DNA of 58,186 nt from Magnetococcales bacterium (lineage in GTDB: Bacteria > Pseudomonadota > Magnetococcia > Magnetococcales > DC0425bin3): the NCBI GenBank assembly GCA_015231175.1, contig JADGBZ010000002.1:45517-103702 (forward strand), in the 5' to 3' direction. The notes below the pieces were generated by a model. That model saw nothing but the letters and a program-made list of their open reading frames with translations. It ran no database searches and was not told the DNA's origin. How positions within the stretch are numbered: the stretch's first letter is position 1; every line of letters starts with the position of its first letter. Both the position numbers and the translations under genes were made by a program. Positions 24,263 through 33,280 of this stretch are shown piece by piece.

Positions 24263-25402
24263 TCACGGGCCAAAATGTTTTTTGAGGATCGTTGCGATGC
24301 GTCCGGCGGCCTGACCGTCCCAAAGTTCCGGGAGACGCCCTCTTTTGCCGCCTTCTGACATTATTTTGGCAACCGCCGCAAGAATGTGGGCGGGTTGGGT
24401 TCCAACCAGGGTGTTGGTTCCTTGGGTGACGGTCACTGGACGTTCGGTATTGTCCCGCAAGGTGAGACAGGGAACCCCGAGGGCGGTGGTCTCTTCCTGG
24501 ATGCCTCCGGAGTCGGTCAGGACCAGGTGGGCCTGGGAGAGCAGGCTTAACATGTCCATATAGCCCAGGGGGGGTGTGGTCAGGATGTGTTGATGGTGCT
24601 GTTGTTTCAGCAGGCCGGCGGTCTGCATCTGCTGGGCGGTTCGTGGATGCAGGGGAAAAATCAGGGGAAGTTGCTGGCTGACTTCTCTCAGACAGATCAA
24701 CAGTTGTTCCAGGTTTTCCGGATGGTCCACGTTGCTGGGGCGGTGCAGGGTGACCACGCCGTAGGCGCCCTTTCTGCCAGGGCTTGGGGAGATGGGGATG
24801 CGATCACCACCGGGCCATTTTCGGATGACGGCGGCAGCCTGGGGAACCTGCGGCAGCATGCGGCGCAGGGTGTCGATCATCACGTTGCCGACAAAATGAA
24901 TGCGCTCCGGGGGAATGCCTTCCCGTTGCAGGTGTTCGTGGGCCGTTCTTTCGGTGGTGAAAAGCCAATCCGCGATCTGGTCGGTCAGGATGCGGTTGAT
25001 CTCTTCAGGCATGGAGCGGTCGAAGCTGCGCAAGCCGGCTTCGACATGGATGACCGGCACCCCCTTTTTGCTGGCGACCAGGGCGCAGGCCAGGGTGGAG
25101 TTGACATCACCCACCACGAGGACGGCGCGGGGTTGCCAGCGGTCGATGATCGGCTCGAAGCGTTGCATGATGGTGGCGGTTTGCACGGCGTGGCTTCCCG
25201 AGCCGACCCCCAGGTCATCATCGGGTTCGGGTATGCCCAATTGCTGGAAGAAAGCCTCCTTCATGGCCGCATCGTAGTGCTGGCCGGTGTGGACGAGGCG
25301 GACGGGCAGGGGGGTGGGCGGTTGCTGCAAGGCGGGCAGGATGGCCGCCATCTTCATAAAATTGGGGCGCGCACCCACCACGCACAACAGGGGCGATGTC
25401 AC
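24263..25402 (-). CDS. wecB: UDP-N-acetylglucosamine 2-epimerase (non-hydrolysing)
   Basis: 379 aa, GTG start at 25402. It interconverts UDP-GlcNAc and UDP-ManNAc for surface polysaccharide. Family marks: VVGARPNFMKMAAIL, VRLVHTGQHYD, VLVVGDVNSTLACAL, VIHVEAGLRSFDRSMPEE, LTDSGGIQEETTALGVP and TLRDNTERPVT. The length is normal. It stands alone, with dispersed repeats on both sides, but lies among glycan genes. Confidence 0.92.
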   Translation of the reverse strand: MTSPLLCVVGARPNFMKMAAILPALQQPPTPLPVRLVHTGQHYDAAMKEAFFQQLGIPEPDDDLGVGSGSHAVQTATIMQRFEPIIDRWQPRAVLVVGDVNSTLACALVASKKGVPVIHVEAGLRSFDRSMPEEINRILTDQIADWLFTTERTAHEHLQREGIPPERIHFVGNVMIDTLRRMLPQVPQAAAVIRKWPGGDRIPISPSPGRKGAYGVVTLHRPSNVDHPENLEQLLICLREVSQQLPLIFPLHPRTAQQMQTAGLLKQQHHQHILTTPPLGYMDMLSLLSQAHLVLTDSGGIQEETTALGVPCLTLRDNTERPVTVTQGTNTLVGTQPAHILAAVAKIMSEGGKRGRLPELWDGQAAGRIATILKKHFGP

Positions 25403-25435
25403 GAAAACACCTAAAGGTCCGACGGGCCGCCAAAA

Positions 25436-25535
25436 AGGATTGAAAAACTGGGATGGAGGTCCAGGAGGAAGGGCTGTGCCCTTCCTCCTGGTGGGGTTCG
25501 GGGCGAAGCCCCGACAAAGGCTTTCATATCAACCT
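25436..25535 (-). repeat. Dispersed repeat, variant copy 5
   Basis: Starts GGATTGAAAAACTGGGATGG, then a hairpin GGAGGAAGGGC..GCCCTTCCTCC, then GGTGGGGTTCGGGGCGAAGC and GACAAAGGCTTTCATATC. Same 3' core as the other copies but with a different 5' hairpin. It lies in the gap between the wecB and SIR2 genes. Confidence 0.75.
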
Positions 25536-25557
25536 CTCTTCACAAACCATTCAGTAC

Positions 25558-25617
25558 CCATGGGGTTCGGGGCGAAGCCCTGACAAAGGCTTTCATGTCC
25601 AAGCTTTCCTATCCAAG
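25558..25617 (-). repeat. Dispersed repeat, partial copy 6
   Basis: A second, shorter copy of the 3' core (GGGGTTCGGGGCGAAGCC, then CTGACAAAGGCTTTCATGTC) just 23 bases after copy 5, and 40 bases before the stop codon of the SIR2 gene. Confidence 0.75.
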
Positions 25618-25657
25618 CCTTTCCAGTTCAACATTCTGCCAAAACCTCCCATCCTTT

Positions 25658-28600
25658 TCACGGATTTATGGCGGAAAGACGTTGAAACGCATCCTCTTTC
25701 TTCAGGCTTGGATCGGATTGCGCAATCTCGTCAAGAATATGGGTAATATCGTTCTGTGGTATAGTCTCTTTGCTGACGATTTTATCCAAGAGTTTCAGCG
25801 TATGTTTTGGGAAGCGGGAAGTTAGCTTGGATGTTTTGTTCTTCTCGATAAGAAATAAAACCGAGCCTCCCCGTTTCTCTGGGCAAAGTTGATCCTCGAT
25901 GGTATCAACCACATCCGGGAACGCACTATCCGCTGAAATGGCCAGCATGGCGAGTTCTTTGGAAATATCTTCAGATTTATCCTTTGGACGTGTTGGCCAT
26001 GCACGTTTTAACCACGGCCCCATTGCCTCTTTCCACAAGGTGGGTGCTTTTTCTCCCGCAGCCTGTACCATATCTCTGAGCGCCGAGGCAACCATGGCCA
26101 AACTGGTGGTGTTCATGCTGAAGAGTACACTGTGCGATTCATCCGGAGAGATGCCCCTGTCTGGTGGTATGGCTATATGAATGAATAATTGAATCCCGTT
26201 GTCGCGGACATCTTCCGGAATCTTATCAAGATGAGAGAGTATCTTAAAAAATATTCCCTTGAATACAGGAAGAAATTTTTCTGAGTAACGAGGAGAAGAG
26301 AGATAGCCCTGCCATAGATATTGATTGAATGTGTCCATATGATCGACATCCATACGACATAACAGGGTGTTTTCTGTCCAAACTGGATCGATAGAGAAGA
26401 GGTGTAATAGATTAAGCGCTAAACGTACCCGAGCCAGATCGACTGATGGCCCTTCATCCTTGGTGATCCTGTCGAAGCATGGTTGTAATCGCCTGGGTAA
26501 TCCCGGGGGTTCACCGGGAGGCACTCGCGGAAAATGGTTTGCCAACTCATCAAGAAGAATCTGTCCTAAAATACCGCCAGAATGGTTGTAAGACATGTTG
26601 AAATCAAGGTTATCCTCTTGTGCTTCTTCTTTGAGAGACGCATCCCACATTTTTTGCCATAGTTTTAGTTGCAAGTGTTCGTCCAGGTCATTTCGAAAAT
26701 GTTGTAACCAATTTGCAGGCGTGGCGTTCATTTCGGTCAATATTTGCAAAGGCATCACGTTTAAAATGCTTGCAATTTTCCCGATAATGCTATCCTGAGG
26801 TGTTTCAGATTGTCGATGACGGGACAAAAAGTCGGCCCATGGAAAAACAAACCAGTGACCTTGATCGGCGGCGTTTTTGAGTAACGTCAGTGCAGATTCG
26901 AAATTTTCTTTGCAAAAATCACCCCATCCATCTCCGTTCCACTTGTTTTTCAAAGGATTATCTTCTCGCGCCTTTGTCCGGCGGATAAAGTCTTCGGTGG
27001 TCATTTTGGAAAAATTTTGTGAAACTTCCCCTTCGTCAGGGCCAAACCGTTGTACACCAGTGCTATACCTTGCGAATTCCTCGGCATGGTCTTGCTGTGG
27101 TTCCAGTTGATGCTTGAGACGGATTTCGTTGAATTTATTTCGGGTATCGTGTGGCAGTTCCACTTCCGATTCAATCAATTTGAGCAATCGAAGCCACACC
27201 GCCCGCTCATAAAAGGATGCCGATTCTTCTTCAATGAGATTCGGGAAAGCAGTTTTAAACCGGGCATAATCTCCTGTAATGGCCTTTGTCAATCGAAGCA
27301 CATCTTCATGTGTAAGATCTCGACCGCGTTTGCGCAAAAAACGGCAAGTTTCACGTTGGGTATCAGTGGCCCACAGCGATGGAAAGGGATGATTCAGCAA
27401 AAGTTCCAACCCAAGGCTGACCCCGTGTTTGCTGTCTTGCGTGGCGGCATACAAGGCCAAACGCTGAAAAATTGGATAAGCAATATATTGCCAGCGCTGC
27501 GCCAGTCGAGAGGCCCCATCCGGGTCTCGTTCAAACAAGGCATCGTAGGCGTCCCGTACAAGGGCAATCAACTGCACCCATCCTTTGGGGCGCGAGTTCT
27601 GGTCATGAGGAGAGATGGAGGGGTAACTCTCGCACGTCCAATCTTTTTCGGGTGATGCCTCGCCAAACACCTGGAGCCACTCCATCGCCTCTTTCAACCG
27701 CATGGTGAGGTCATCAGCCATGATGGCCAATGTTCCTTCCCAATCGATAGCGTTGCCCTTGGATTGATTGATGTTATCAAAGTGGCTCCGGGTACCAACC
27801 AACTCGACATCCATGACGTACCAATCTCCGGGTTGGTTGGGATCCGGGTTTGCCTTACCAAACACGTTTCTGAAGAATTTATAATTTTCAGATTTAAAAA
27901 CCGGAATGGGGCGCAGATGGTCCAAAAATGATCTGATGGCAAAGGGATTATTCGGATCCAACGGAGGGAATGTCGGAAGAACCCGTGTGTTTTTCAAGGA
28001 CAAGGTGTAGGCGTAGTCATCATCCGCAAGAACCCGCCATATTTTGGCCAAGGCCGAGGGAATAGGTGGAGAGCTGTTTCCGAGAGCGTGCTGAACTTGA
28101 GACCGAAGGCGCAAATGCAGCACGCATCCCTCTCCAAAGGCCCATTCAAGAGTCTTCGGGCTATCCAGATATTGGGCAATCCAACGACCTAAATGAAACA
28201 CGGCTGGGTGGATATCCAGATGGTCGGTCAAGGTTCTGGAAACCAGGGGAACGTCGATGGGTTTTCCATCGTTGCTTTGGCCAATGGACTGACTCAAGAT
28301 CCCATTTTTCTGCAAGGCCGCAAGCCATTGCGGACCGGGACGATCTTTATCTTTCAGGTCGGCGAAAAATTTGGCGGCATCGACATTTTGGAGTGCCCAG
28401 GTGAGTTCCTTAATGACCGGATCATCATCATTCGAGGGTGGCGTTCGTCCAAGCTCCCTGAATTTTTGGTTCCTTGCATCACGGCCTTGGCGATGGTCAT
28501 CCGCCCATTTCTTCAACCCCTGCCACAACTTTTCGTGATGGTTGGTCGCGTCATAGGGCAGTGGTTCCAAACCCTTCAATTTCCATACTTGTTCAGCATC

Positions 28601-29386
28601 TTCCTTGTTTTTGTGGTCTTCATCACCGCCCCAGGGAGCAAAAGCATAAGGTTTTTTGAAAAGCGCATACCCCCTGCGGGCCGCCGCCAGGGCGCTGACC
28701 AGGTAACGCATGGTGGGGTCTTCGACCCGATAACCCAGAAAGAGAACATGATAGTGGCGAAACAGATCGATCACAAACCGGCGTGCCCATCCTTCCAACA
28801 GGTAGGCCGTGCCAAAATCTGCCACACTCAACACCAACCCCAGATTGTCTGGAGTGTTATCCAACTTTCCGTGCAGATAGATCAGGCCATTCAATGTATC
28901 TGGCCTGGCTGGCGGGAGAGCAGGCGCTGCATGAATGGACGTGTCGTGATTGGAATCCTCGTCTCTGATGGATTCTAGAGCAATCTCGAACAAACAGTCA
29001 AAGTTGGTTGTGACCAATCTGCCACGCGGCTTGTCGAGATCGGCCAATCTGGCCAGAATAACATGATGATCAGAAATTTTGTTATTTTGAGACAGGTGGT
29101 GTTTGACGCGCTGGCGCACCTTTCTTGGGTCAAATCCACCATCCTCAGCGGCTTCCAAAAAGCCCAAAGCTTCATCAAATTTGTTGTTTTCATACGCCTT
29201 CCATGCCAACGCTTCCGTGCTTCCTGGCATACAACCCGTTTTCTCTGGCAGTAAATCCGTAAAAACATTCTTGACCAGTTCCTCGAAGGAGGGCATCCCC
29301 GCAGGCATGGAAACACCCGCACCACAAAAGAGGATAACCTCGTCGTCTTCGAGGGATCTGCGCAACTCATCCGGGATAAGGCCCAC
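25658..29386 (-). CDS. Large SIR2-domain protein, defence-associated-sirtuin-like
   Basis: 1242 aa from a GTG at 29386, which has AGGAG five bases upstream; longer starts would lie inside a dispersed repeat. The SIR2 domain is at about 10-320: FCGAGVSMPAGMPSFEEL (NAD site), TTNFDCLFE with Asn128, YLHGKLD with His172, and LFLGYRVEDPTMRYLV. The remaining 900 residues are mostly helical and rich in Trp and charged residues, with no recognised domain. DSR1/DSR2 anti-phage proteins have this plan: an NADase SIR2 head and a long sensor body that triggers NAD depletion on infection. Family identity is inferred from architecture. Base composition is lower in G+C than its neighbours; it stands alone with repeats on both sides. 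Confidence 0.75.
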   Translation of the reverse strand: MGLIPDELRRSLEDDEVILFCGAGVSMPAGMPSFEELVKNVFTDLLPEKTGCMPGSTEALAWKAYENNKFDEALGFLEAAEDGGFDPRKVRQRVKHHLSQNNKISDHHVILARLADLDKPRGRLVTTNFDCLFEIALESIRDEDSNHDTSIHAAPALPPARPDTLNGLIYLHGKLDNTPDNLGLVLSVADFGTAYLLEGWARRFVIDLFRHYHVLFLGYRVEDPTMRYLVSALAAARRGYALFKKPYAFAPWGGDEDHKNKEDAEQVWKLKGLEPLPYDATNHHEKLWQGLKKWADDHRQGRDARNQKFRELGRTPPSNDDDPVIKELTWALQNVDAAKFFADLKDKDRPGPQWLAALQKNGILSQSIGQSNDGKPIDVPLVSRTLTDHLDIHPAVFHLGRWIAQYLDSPKTLEWAFGEGCVLHLRLRSQVQHALGNSSPPIPSALAKIWRVLADDDYAYTLSLKNTRVLPTFPPLDPNNPFAIRSFLDHLRPIPVFKSENYKFFRNVFGKANPDPNQPGDWYVMDVELVGTRSHFDNINQSKGNAIDWEGTLAIMADDLTMRLKEAMEWLQVFGEASPEKDWTCESYPSISPHDQNSRPKGWVQLIALVRDAYDALFERDPDGASRLAQRWQYIAYPIFQRLALYAATQDSKHGVSLGLELLLNHPFPSLWATDTQRETCRFLRKRGRDLTHEDVLRLTKAITGDYARFKTAFPNLIEEESASFYERAVWLRLLKLIESEVELPHDTRNKFNEIRLKHQLEPQQDHAEEFARYSTGVQRFGPDEGEVSQNFSKMTTEDFIRRTKAREDNPLKNKWNGDGWGDFCKENFESALTLLKNAADQGHWFVFPWADFLSRHRQSETPQDSIIGKIASILNVMPLQILTEMNATPANWLQHFRNDLDEHLQLKLWQKMWDASLKEEAQEDNLDFNMSYNHSGGILGQILLDELANHFPRVPPGEPPGLPRRLQPCFDRITKDEGPSVDLARVRLALNLLHLFSIDPVWTENTLLCRMDVDHMDTFNQYLWQGYLSSPRYSEKFLPVFKGIFFKILSHLDKIPEDVRDNGIQLFIHIAIPPDRGISPDESHSVLFSMNTTSLAMVASALRDMVQAAGEKAPTLWKEAMGPWLKRAWPTRPKDKSEDISKELAMLAISADSAFPDVVDTIEDQLCPEKRGGSVLFLIEKNKTSKLTSRFPKHTLKLLDKIVSKETIPQNDITHILDEIAQSDPSLKKEDAFQRLSAINP

Positions 29387-29403
29387 GGCAGCTCCTGTTT
29401 CTT

Positions 29404-29523
29404 CCAGAAAAGCCTGGATATGAAAGCCTTTGTCAGGGCTTCGCCCCGAACCCCACCAGGGCGCTGCCCTGGACAAAGCCAGGGAGCCAGCCCCCTGGAC
29501 CCCGATTGGTGGCTGGATCGTTC
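29404..29523 (+). repeat. Dispersed repeat, copy 7
   Basis: About 120 bp with the core TGAAAGCCTTTGTCAGGGCT, the hairpin CCAGGGCGCTGCCCTGG and AGGGAGCCAGCCCCCTGG. It fills the space between the SIR2 ribosome site and the stop codon of the radical SAM gene, which begins at 29524. Terminal inverted repeats are degraded. Confidence 0.8.
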
Positions 29524-31341
29524 TCAAACCCGCGTGATCCCCTTGTTGATGGCATGGGAGTAAAAATTGAGGAACAGGATACCGCTCATGCCGAGTTTTG
29601 TGCCTTCGATAAGAGTGAGCGCCGACTCGAACAGGCGCCGGTAGCGGGCCAGGTAGGAGGCATAAACATCACCGAAAAACTGTTCGCCGGTTTGTTTCAG
29701 GAGGGCATCGGTGCATCCATCTTCCACCAGGTCCAGGACATGGACGAAATAGTCATGCTGGGTGACGCCGAACTCTCTCTTCAGGGCCAGATACTCCCCC
29801 TTCAACGCCTCGAAGCGGTCGCCGACGGCCTCTTTGATGTGGGCATTCATGGGGTTGTTGATGCGGGTGATCAAATTTTCAAAATTGACCTGATTGTGGT
29901 TCAGCTCCAGGGTGTTGGGGTAGCGGCCAAAGAGACCGTCCCAATGGCGGGCAACACGTTCGGCGCCGGGATCCAGGAAACGATAGCGGGGGAGTTCCCA
30001 GGGGTTCTCCGCCTCGATGAGACGATCCTCCTCCTTCAGGCTGTGGTACAGGGCTGAATCCCGGATCAGCATGAGGGTGCAGGAGACCTGGTTCGGGTTG
30101 TCGGTCCACTCCAACTCACGCATGAAGGCGATGTTTTGCCGCAGAGAGGCGATGGTGGAGTTGGGACCGAACATGATGAAGCCGATGATGACGTAGAAGA
30201 GGTCGATCCTTTTGAGCATGTGCATGGTGGCCACGTTTTGAGCGATGGTCGCACGCTTGCCGTAATAGGCCAACTCCTGCTCCGATCCCGCCTCCAACCC
30301 GACGATAACCACATCGACGCCGGCCCGCTTCCACAGGCGCAACAAATCTTCATCCCCGGGCTCCAGAAGGGAGTCCCCCCGCATGTAGACCTTGATGGAA
30401 ACCGGCAGGCGCCGGCGGATGATGTCCTCGCAAATCTCCCGGGTGCGTTGTTTCCCCTTGCGACCGGGATCCTCGAAAGAGCTGTCGGAAAAATTGAAGA
30501 TGCGGGCGCGGTATTTCTGGGTCAACACTTCGAGTTCGTCCACCACATTCTTGGGGGAGCGGCCACGCCAGACTTTCCCCTTTTGCAGGCGGGTGTAAAA
30601 ATTAACGGAGCAGAAGGTGCATTGGGCAATACACCCCCGGGAAGTGAGCATGCGGACGCTGCCCAAAACGCCGCCGTCGTTGGGGTCGCGGGCGGCGGTC
30701 TCCAGGGAGTCGCGGGCCGGGAAGGGTAGTGAATCCAGATCGGCGATCAAAGGGCGGGGCGGATTGCGCACGATATGCCCATCGGCATGACGCCACACCA
30801 CGCCGGCAACGGGCGCCATCTCCCGTTGGCCAAGGGCCAGACGCTGCATGATCTCCAGAAGGGTGTGTTCCCCTTCGCCGTAGACCATGCAGTCGAAAAG
30901 GGGTTCCGCTGCCAAAATCTGTTCGGCCAGCGAGGAGAGGAAGGGACCGCCGAGGATCACCATGGCCTCCGGGCGCCTGGCTTTGATGCGGCTGGCGACA
31001 TCACGCACATTCAGGTAGTTCACCATGTTGAGCTGAAAGCCGTACACATCGGCTGCCAACTGGCTGGCCAGGTGGATCTGCTCCTCCCCCTGGCTGGCAA
31101 AGCATTGGTGCAGGAGAACAGGAAAATCATGCGCCCGCAGAAAGGAGGCCAGGTGGCCGATACCGATGGGAACCTCCTGTTCAAACTGATAATCCCCTTC
31201 CATGACGACGTTGATCAGGCTCAAGGTCGGCAGGGGGGGGCGGGAAATGTGTGGTCGGTAGGGACGTTCACCCGGCATGGCGTCGGCCTGGGATGGATCA
31301 TGCAGAGAGGTGGGTTGAAAAGTTTCTGTTTTGGCATCCAT
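29524..31341 (-). CDS. B12-binding radical SAM protein
   Basis: 605 aa. A cobalamin-binding domain (SLINVVMEGDYQFEQEVPIG, then DVYGFQLNMVNYLNV and AMVILGGPFLSSLAEQIL) precedes the radical SAM domain with CIAQCTFCSVNFY near residue 240, then FSDSSFEDPGRKGK and VIVGLEAGSEQELAYYGKRA. An about 150-residue helical C-terminus follows. Enzymes of this class act as methyltransferases or do C-C chemistry on complex substrates. It is 29 bases behind a methyltransferase gene and belongs to the second minus-strand glycan block. Substrate unknown. Confidence 0.87.
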   Translation of the reverse strand: MDAKTETFQPTSLHDPSQADAMPGERPYRPHISRPPLPTLSLINVVMEGDYQFEQEVPIGIGHLASFLRAHDFPVLLHQCFASQGEEQIHLASQLAADVYGFQLNMVNYLNVRDVASRIKARRPEAMVILGGPFLSSLAEQILAAEPLFDCMVYGEGEHTLLEIMQRLALGQREMAPVAGVVWRHADGHIVRNPPRPLIADLDSLPFPARDSLETAARDPNDGGVLGSVRMLTSRGCIAQCTFCSVNFYTRLQKGKVWRGRSPKNVVDELEVLTQKYRARIFNFSDSSFEDPGRKGKQRTREICEDIIRRRLPVSIKVYMRGDSLLEPGDEDLLRLWKRAGVDVVIVGLEAGSEQELAYYGKRATIAQNVATMHMLKRIDLFYVIIGFIMFGPNSTIASLRQNIAFMRELEWTDNPNQVSCTLMLIRDSALYHSLKEEDRLIEAENPWELPRYRFLDPGAERVARHWDGLFGRYPNTLELNHNQVNFENLITRINNPMNAHIKEAVGDRFEALKGEYLALKREFGVTQHDYFVHVLDLVEDGCTDALLKQTGEQFFGDVYASYLARYRRLFESALTLIEGTKLGMSGILFLNFYSHAINKGITRV

Positions 31342-31370
31342 GATCAGTTCTCCGGCGCGTCGTTCCTGGG

Positions 31371-32036
31371 TCAGGTGAAAAAGATGAAATCGTGATCACC
31401 CCGATAACCGCAACGCTCATACCACCAACGCCACTCTTCAGGGGTATAAAAGCTTTCGCAGGTCAATTGCCAAGCCAGCAGGTTGGCCTTCTCCTCTTCG
31501 TTGCGATAGGACTCCACGGCGATCAATTGACGGCTTCCGCGTCCGACGCGCCGGATTTCGAGGATGGCGCGCTCCAGGTCGTAACAGTACAGGTTATGCA
31601 AGGTGATGAGTGAATAGACAAAATCAAAGCTTTGGTCGGCGAAGGGGAGGTGGGTGGCGTTGCCGACCTGAAGAAAGGGTTTCACCTCTTCCTTGGCATG
31701 TTCCACGGCGTATGCGGAGATGTCGAGGCCGGCGACATGGACCCCGGGCAACTCCTGGGTGAATTCGTAGAGCAGGAACCCTTTGCCACAGCCGACATCC
31801 AGGATGCGATCCCCGGCTTTGAGGCCGTAGTGGTCGATCAAGGCGCGGGCAAAGGGGCGCCAGCGACCGTCATAGCGATGGCCGCCGTAGCCGTAGCGGC
31901 GCTCCCCGTCCCAAAAGTCGTAGCCCCACTGTTTGGCCACGGTGGCGCAGGCGGCCTTGTCATCGTCCAGGAGGCGTTGCCGATAGTTGCGGGAGGTGCG
32001 CTGGTGCATCTGATCCATGAAATGAACGCGGGCCAT
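31371..32036 (-). CDS. SAM-dependent methyltransferase (class I)
   Basis: 221 aa from the ATG at 32036 with AAGGAA upstream; a longer open frame begins inside a dispersed repeat and is not real. Motif I is ILDVGCGKGFLLYEF (about 70-84), followed by VAGLDISAYAVEHAKEE, GNATHLPFADQSFDFVYSL and LHNLYCYDLERAILEIRRVG, the class I Rossmann order. It precedes a B12 radical SAM gene. Likely methylates a sugar or lipid intermediate; the target is unknown. Confidence 0.85.
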   Translation of the reverse strand: MARVHFMDQMHQRTSRNYRQRLLDDDKAACATVAKQWGYDFWDGERRYGYGGHRYDGRWRPFARALIDHYGLKAGDRILDVGCGKGFLLYEFTQELPGVHVAGLDISAYAVEHAKEEVKPFLQVGNATHLPFADQSFDFVYSLITLHNLYCYDLERAILEIRRVGRGSRQLIAVESYRNEEEKANLLAWQLTCESFYTPEEWRWWYERCGYRGDHDFIFFT

Positions 32037-32059
32037 ACGATGATTTCCTTGCAAAGAAA

Positions 32060-32184
32060 CGAATCGGGGTCCAGGGGGCTGGCTCCCTGGCAGGTCCAGG
32101 ACGGAGTCCTGGTGGGGTTCGGGGCGAAGCCCTGACAAAGGCTTTCATGTTCAAGCTTTTTTATAAAGGGTGCTGAATCATTAC
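32060..32184 (-). repeat. Dispersed repeat, copy 8
   Basis: 125 bp: GAATCGGGGTCCAGGGGGCT at one end and the intact terminal sequence GGGTGCTGAATCATTAC at the other, six bases from the stop codon of the radical SAM gene at 32191. Between them are the CCAGGG/CCCTGG hairpin and the GACAAAGGCTTTCATG core. Confidence 0.82.
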
Positions 32185-32190
32185 AAAATG

Positions 32191-33255
32191 TCATACGAAA
32201 TAACCATGTTCCGGGTCGATGGCGAGGACATCCAGGATGGCCAGGTTTTTACTGTGCGAGACGCAATGGTGTCGGCAATGTGCTGCCGGATTGAAAGTCA
32301 AGAGGCGCTGCCGGTTCTCTTCCGAGAACCAGAACTTTTTGAAGGAGCGCTCCCGGATGGAGCCCAGAAGGCCTGTTTGAGTATAGGCCTTGTCCTGACA
32401 GGTATAGACCGAAGCGTCGGCGCCGATCACCGTCAAATACTGGAGGAAGGGGCAACGGGTATAGCTCTTGTCGAACCGCTCCTCCAGCTCGTGGTAGTGG
32501 TCGATCACGGTAAAATTTTTGTCATTCAGGGCTTTGGCTGCGGAGATCTGAGCGCTGGTCGCGGCCATGATGGGGCGGTGATAGGCGTTGTTCGCCGCGC
32601 CGTCGTTGGCCACCACCGCGCCGGAGAATTTGACGTGGTTGACTCCCAACGCCTTGAAGATCTTACAGGCTTCCAGAATGTGTTGATGGTTGTCGTGGGT
32701 GACGATGAAACTGATGCCCAGTACGCAGCGGCTGCCCATTTGGGCAAAGTGGCGCATGTTGTCGCACACCCGGGCGAAGTCGCCATCCTTGATGCCACGG
32801 GCCTTGGCATAGCTCGCGTCGTCCCAGGCGTCGATGGAGATGCGCACCCAGGTGCCGTGGCGGGCGAAAACCTCGGCCATGCGCCCCTTGAGATTGGCGC
32901 CGTTGGTGAGGGTTGCCACGCGGATGCCGCCGGCGGCCAGGCGTTCCACCACCTCGGGCAGAGGCTTGTATACCAGGGGATCGCCGCCGCCGGAGAAGGT
33001 GACGGCCTTCACCCCCATGGTGATGCAGTCATCCACAATTTCAAACATTTTATCCCGATCCAGGGTGTCGCGTTCCACCATATCTTCGCCCAACTGCAAA
33101 TGGTCCACCCGGTAGGCGCAATACCAGCAGTCGTGGTTGCAAACATTGGTGGGTTTGATGCGGATATGGACCGGGGCGCATACACTCCCCTGCTGCAAGG
33201 CGGCCAGGTGGTCCGTAAAACGCAAAAATTTCATGGAACTGTAGAGTTTGCTCAT
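32191..33255 (-). CDS. Radical SAM protein with SPASM-type C-terminus
   Basis: 354 aa from the ATG at 33255. The radical SAM cluster motif CNHDCWYC (about 38-45) lies in IRIKPTNVCNHDCWYCAYR; FSGGGDPL binds AdoMet. The C-terminal part carries Cys residues in CPFLQYLTVIGADASVYTCQ and CRHHC, consistent with an auxiliary Fe-S cluster domain. Such enzymes oxidise or modify sugars, peptides or alcohols. It lies 25 bases behind the second split transketolase in the same strand block, so a shared sugar pathway is inferred. Confidence 0.87.
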   Translation of the reverse strand: MSKLYSSMKFLRFTDHLAALQQGSVCAPVHIRIKPTNVCNHDCWYCAYRVDHLQLGEDMVERDTLDRDKMFEIVDDCITMGVKAVTFSGGGDPLVYKPLPEVVERLAAGGIRVATLTNGANLKGRMAEVFARHGTWVRISIDAWDDASYAKARGIKDGDFARVCDNMRHFAQMGSRCVLGISFIVTHDNHQHILEACKIFKALGVNHVKFSGAVVANDGAANNAYHRPIMAATSAQISAAKALNDKNFTVIDHYHELEERFDKSYTRCPFLQYLTVIGADASVYTCQDKAYTQTGLLGSIRERSFKKFWFSEENRQRLLTFNPAAHCRHHCVSHSKNLAILDVLAIDPEHGYFV

Positions 33256-33280
33256 CGTACCGGATCCATCTTGGTGCCGT

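Noticed and set aside
29398-29527. Repeat-encoded peptides such as KAFVRASPRTPPG or ALTKAFMSRFFLKGR as small genes
   Set aside because: They recur at every repeat copy in several frames because the repeat lacks stop codons. No start signals belong to them.
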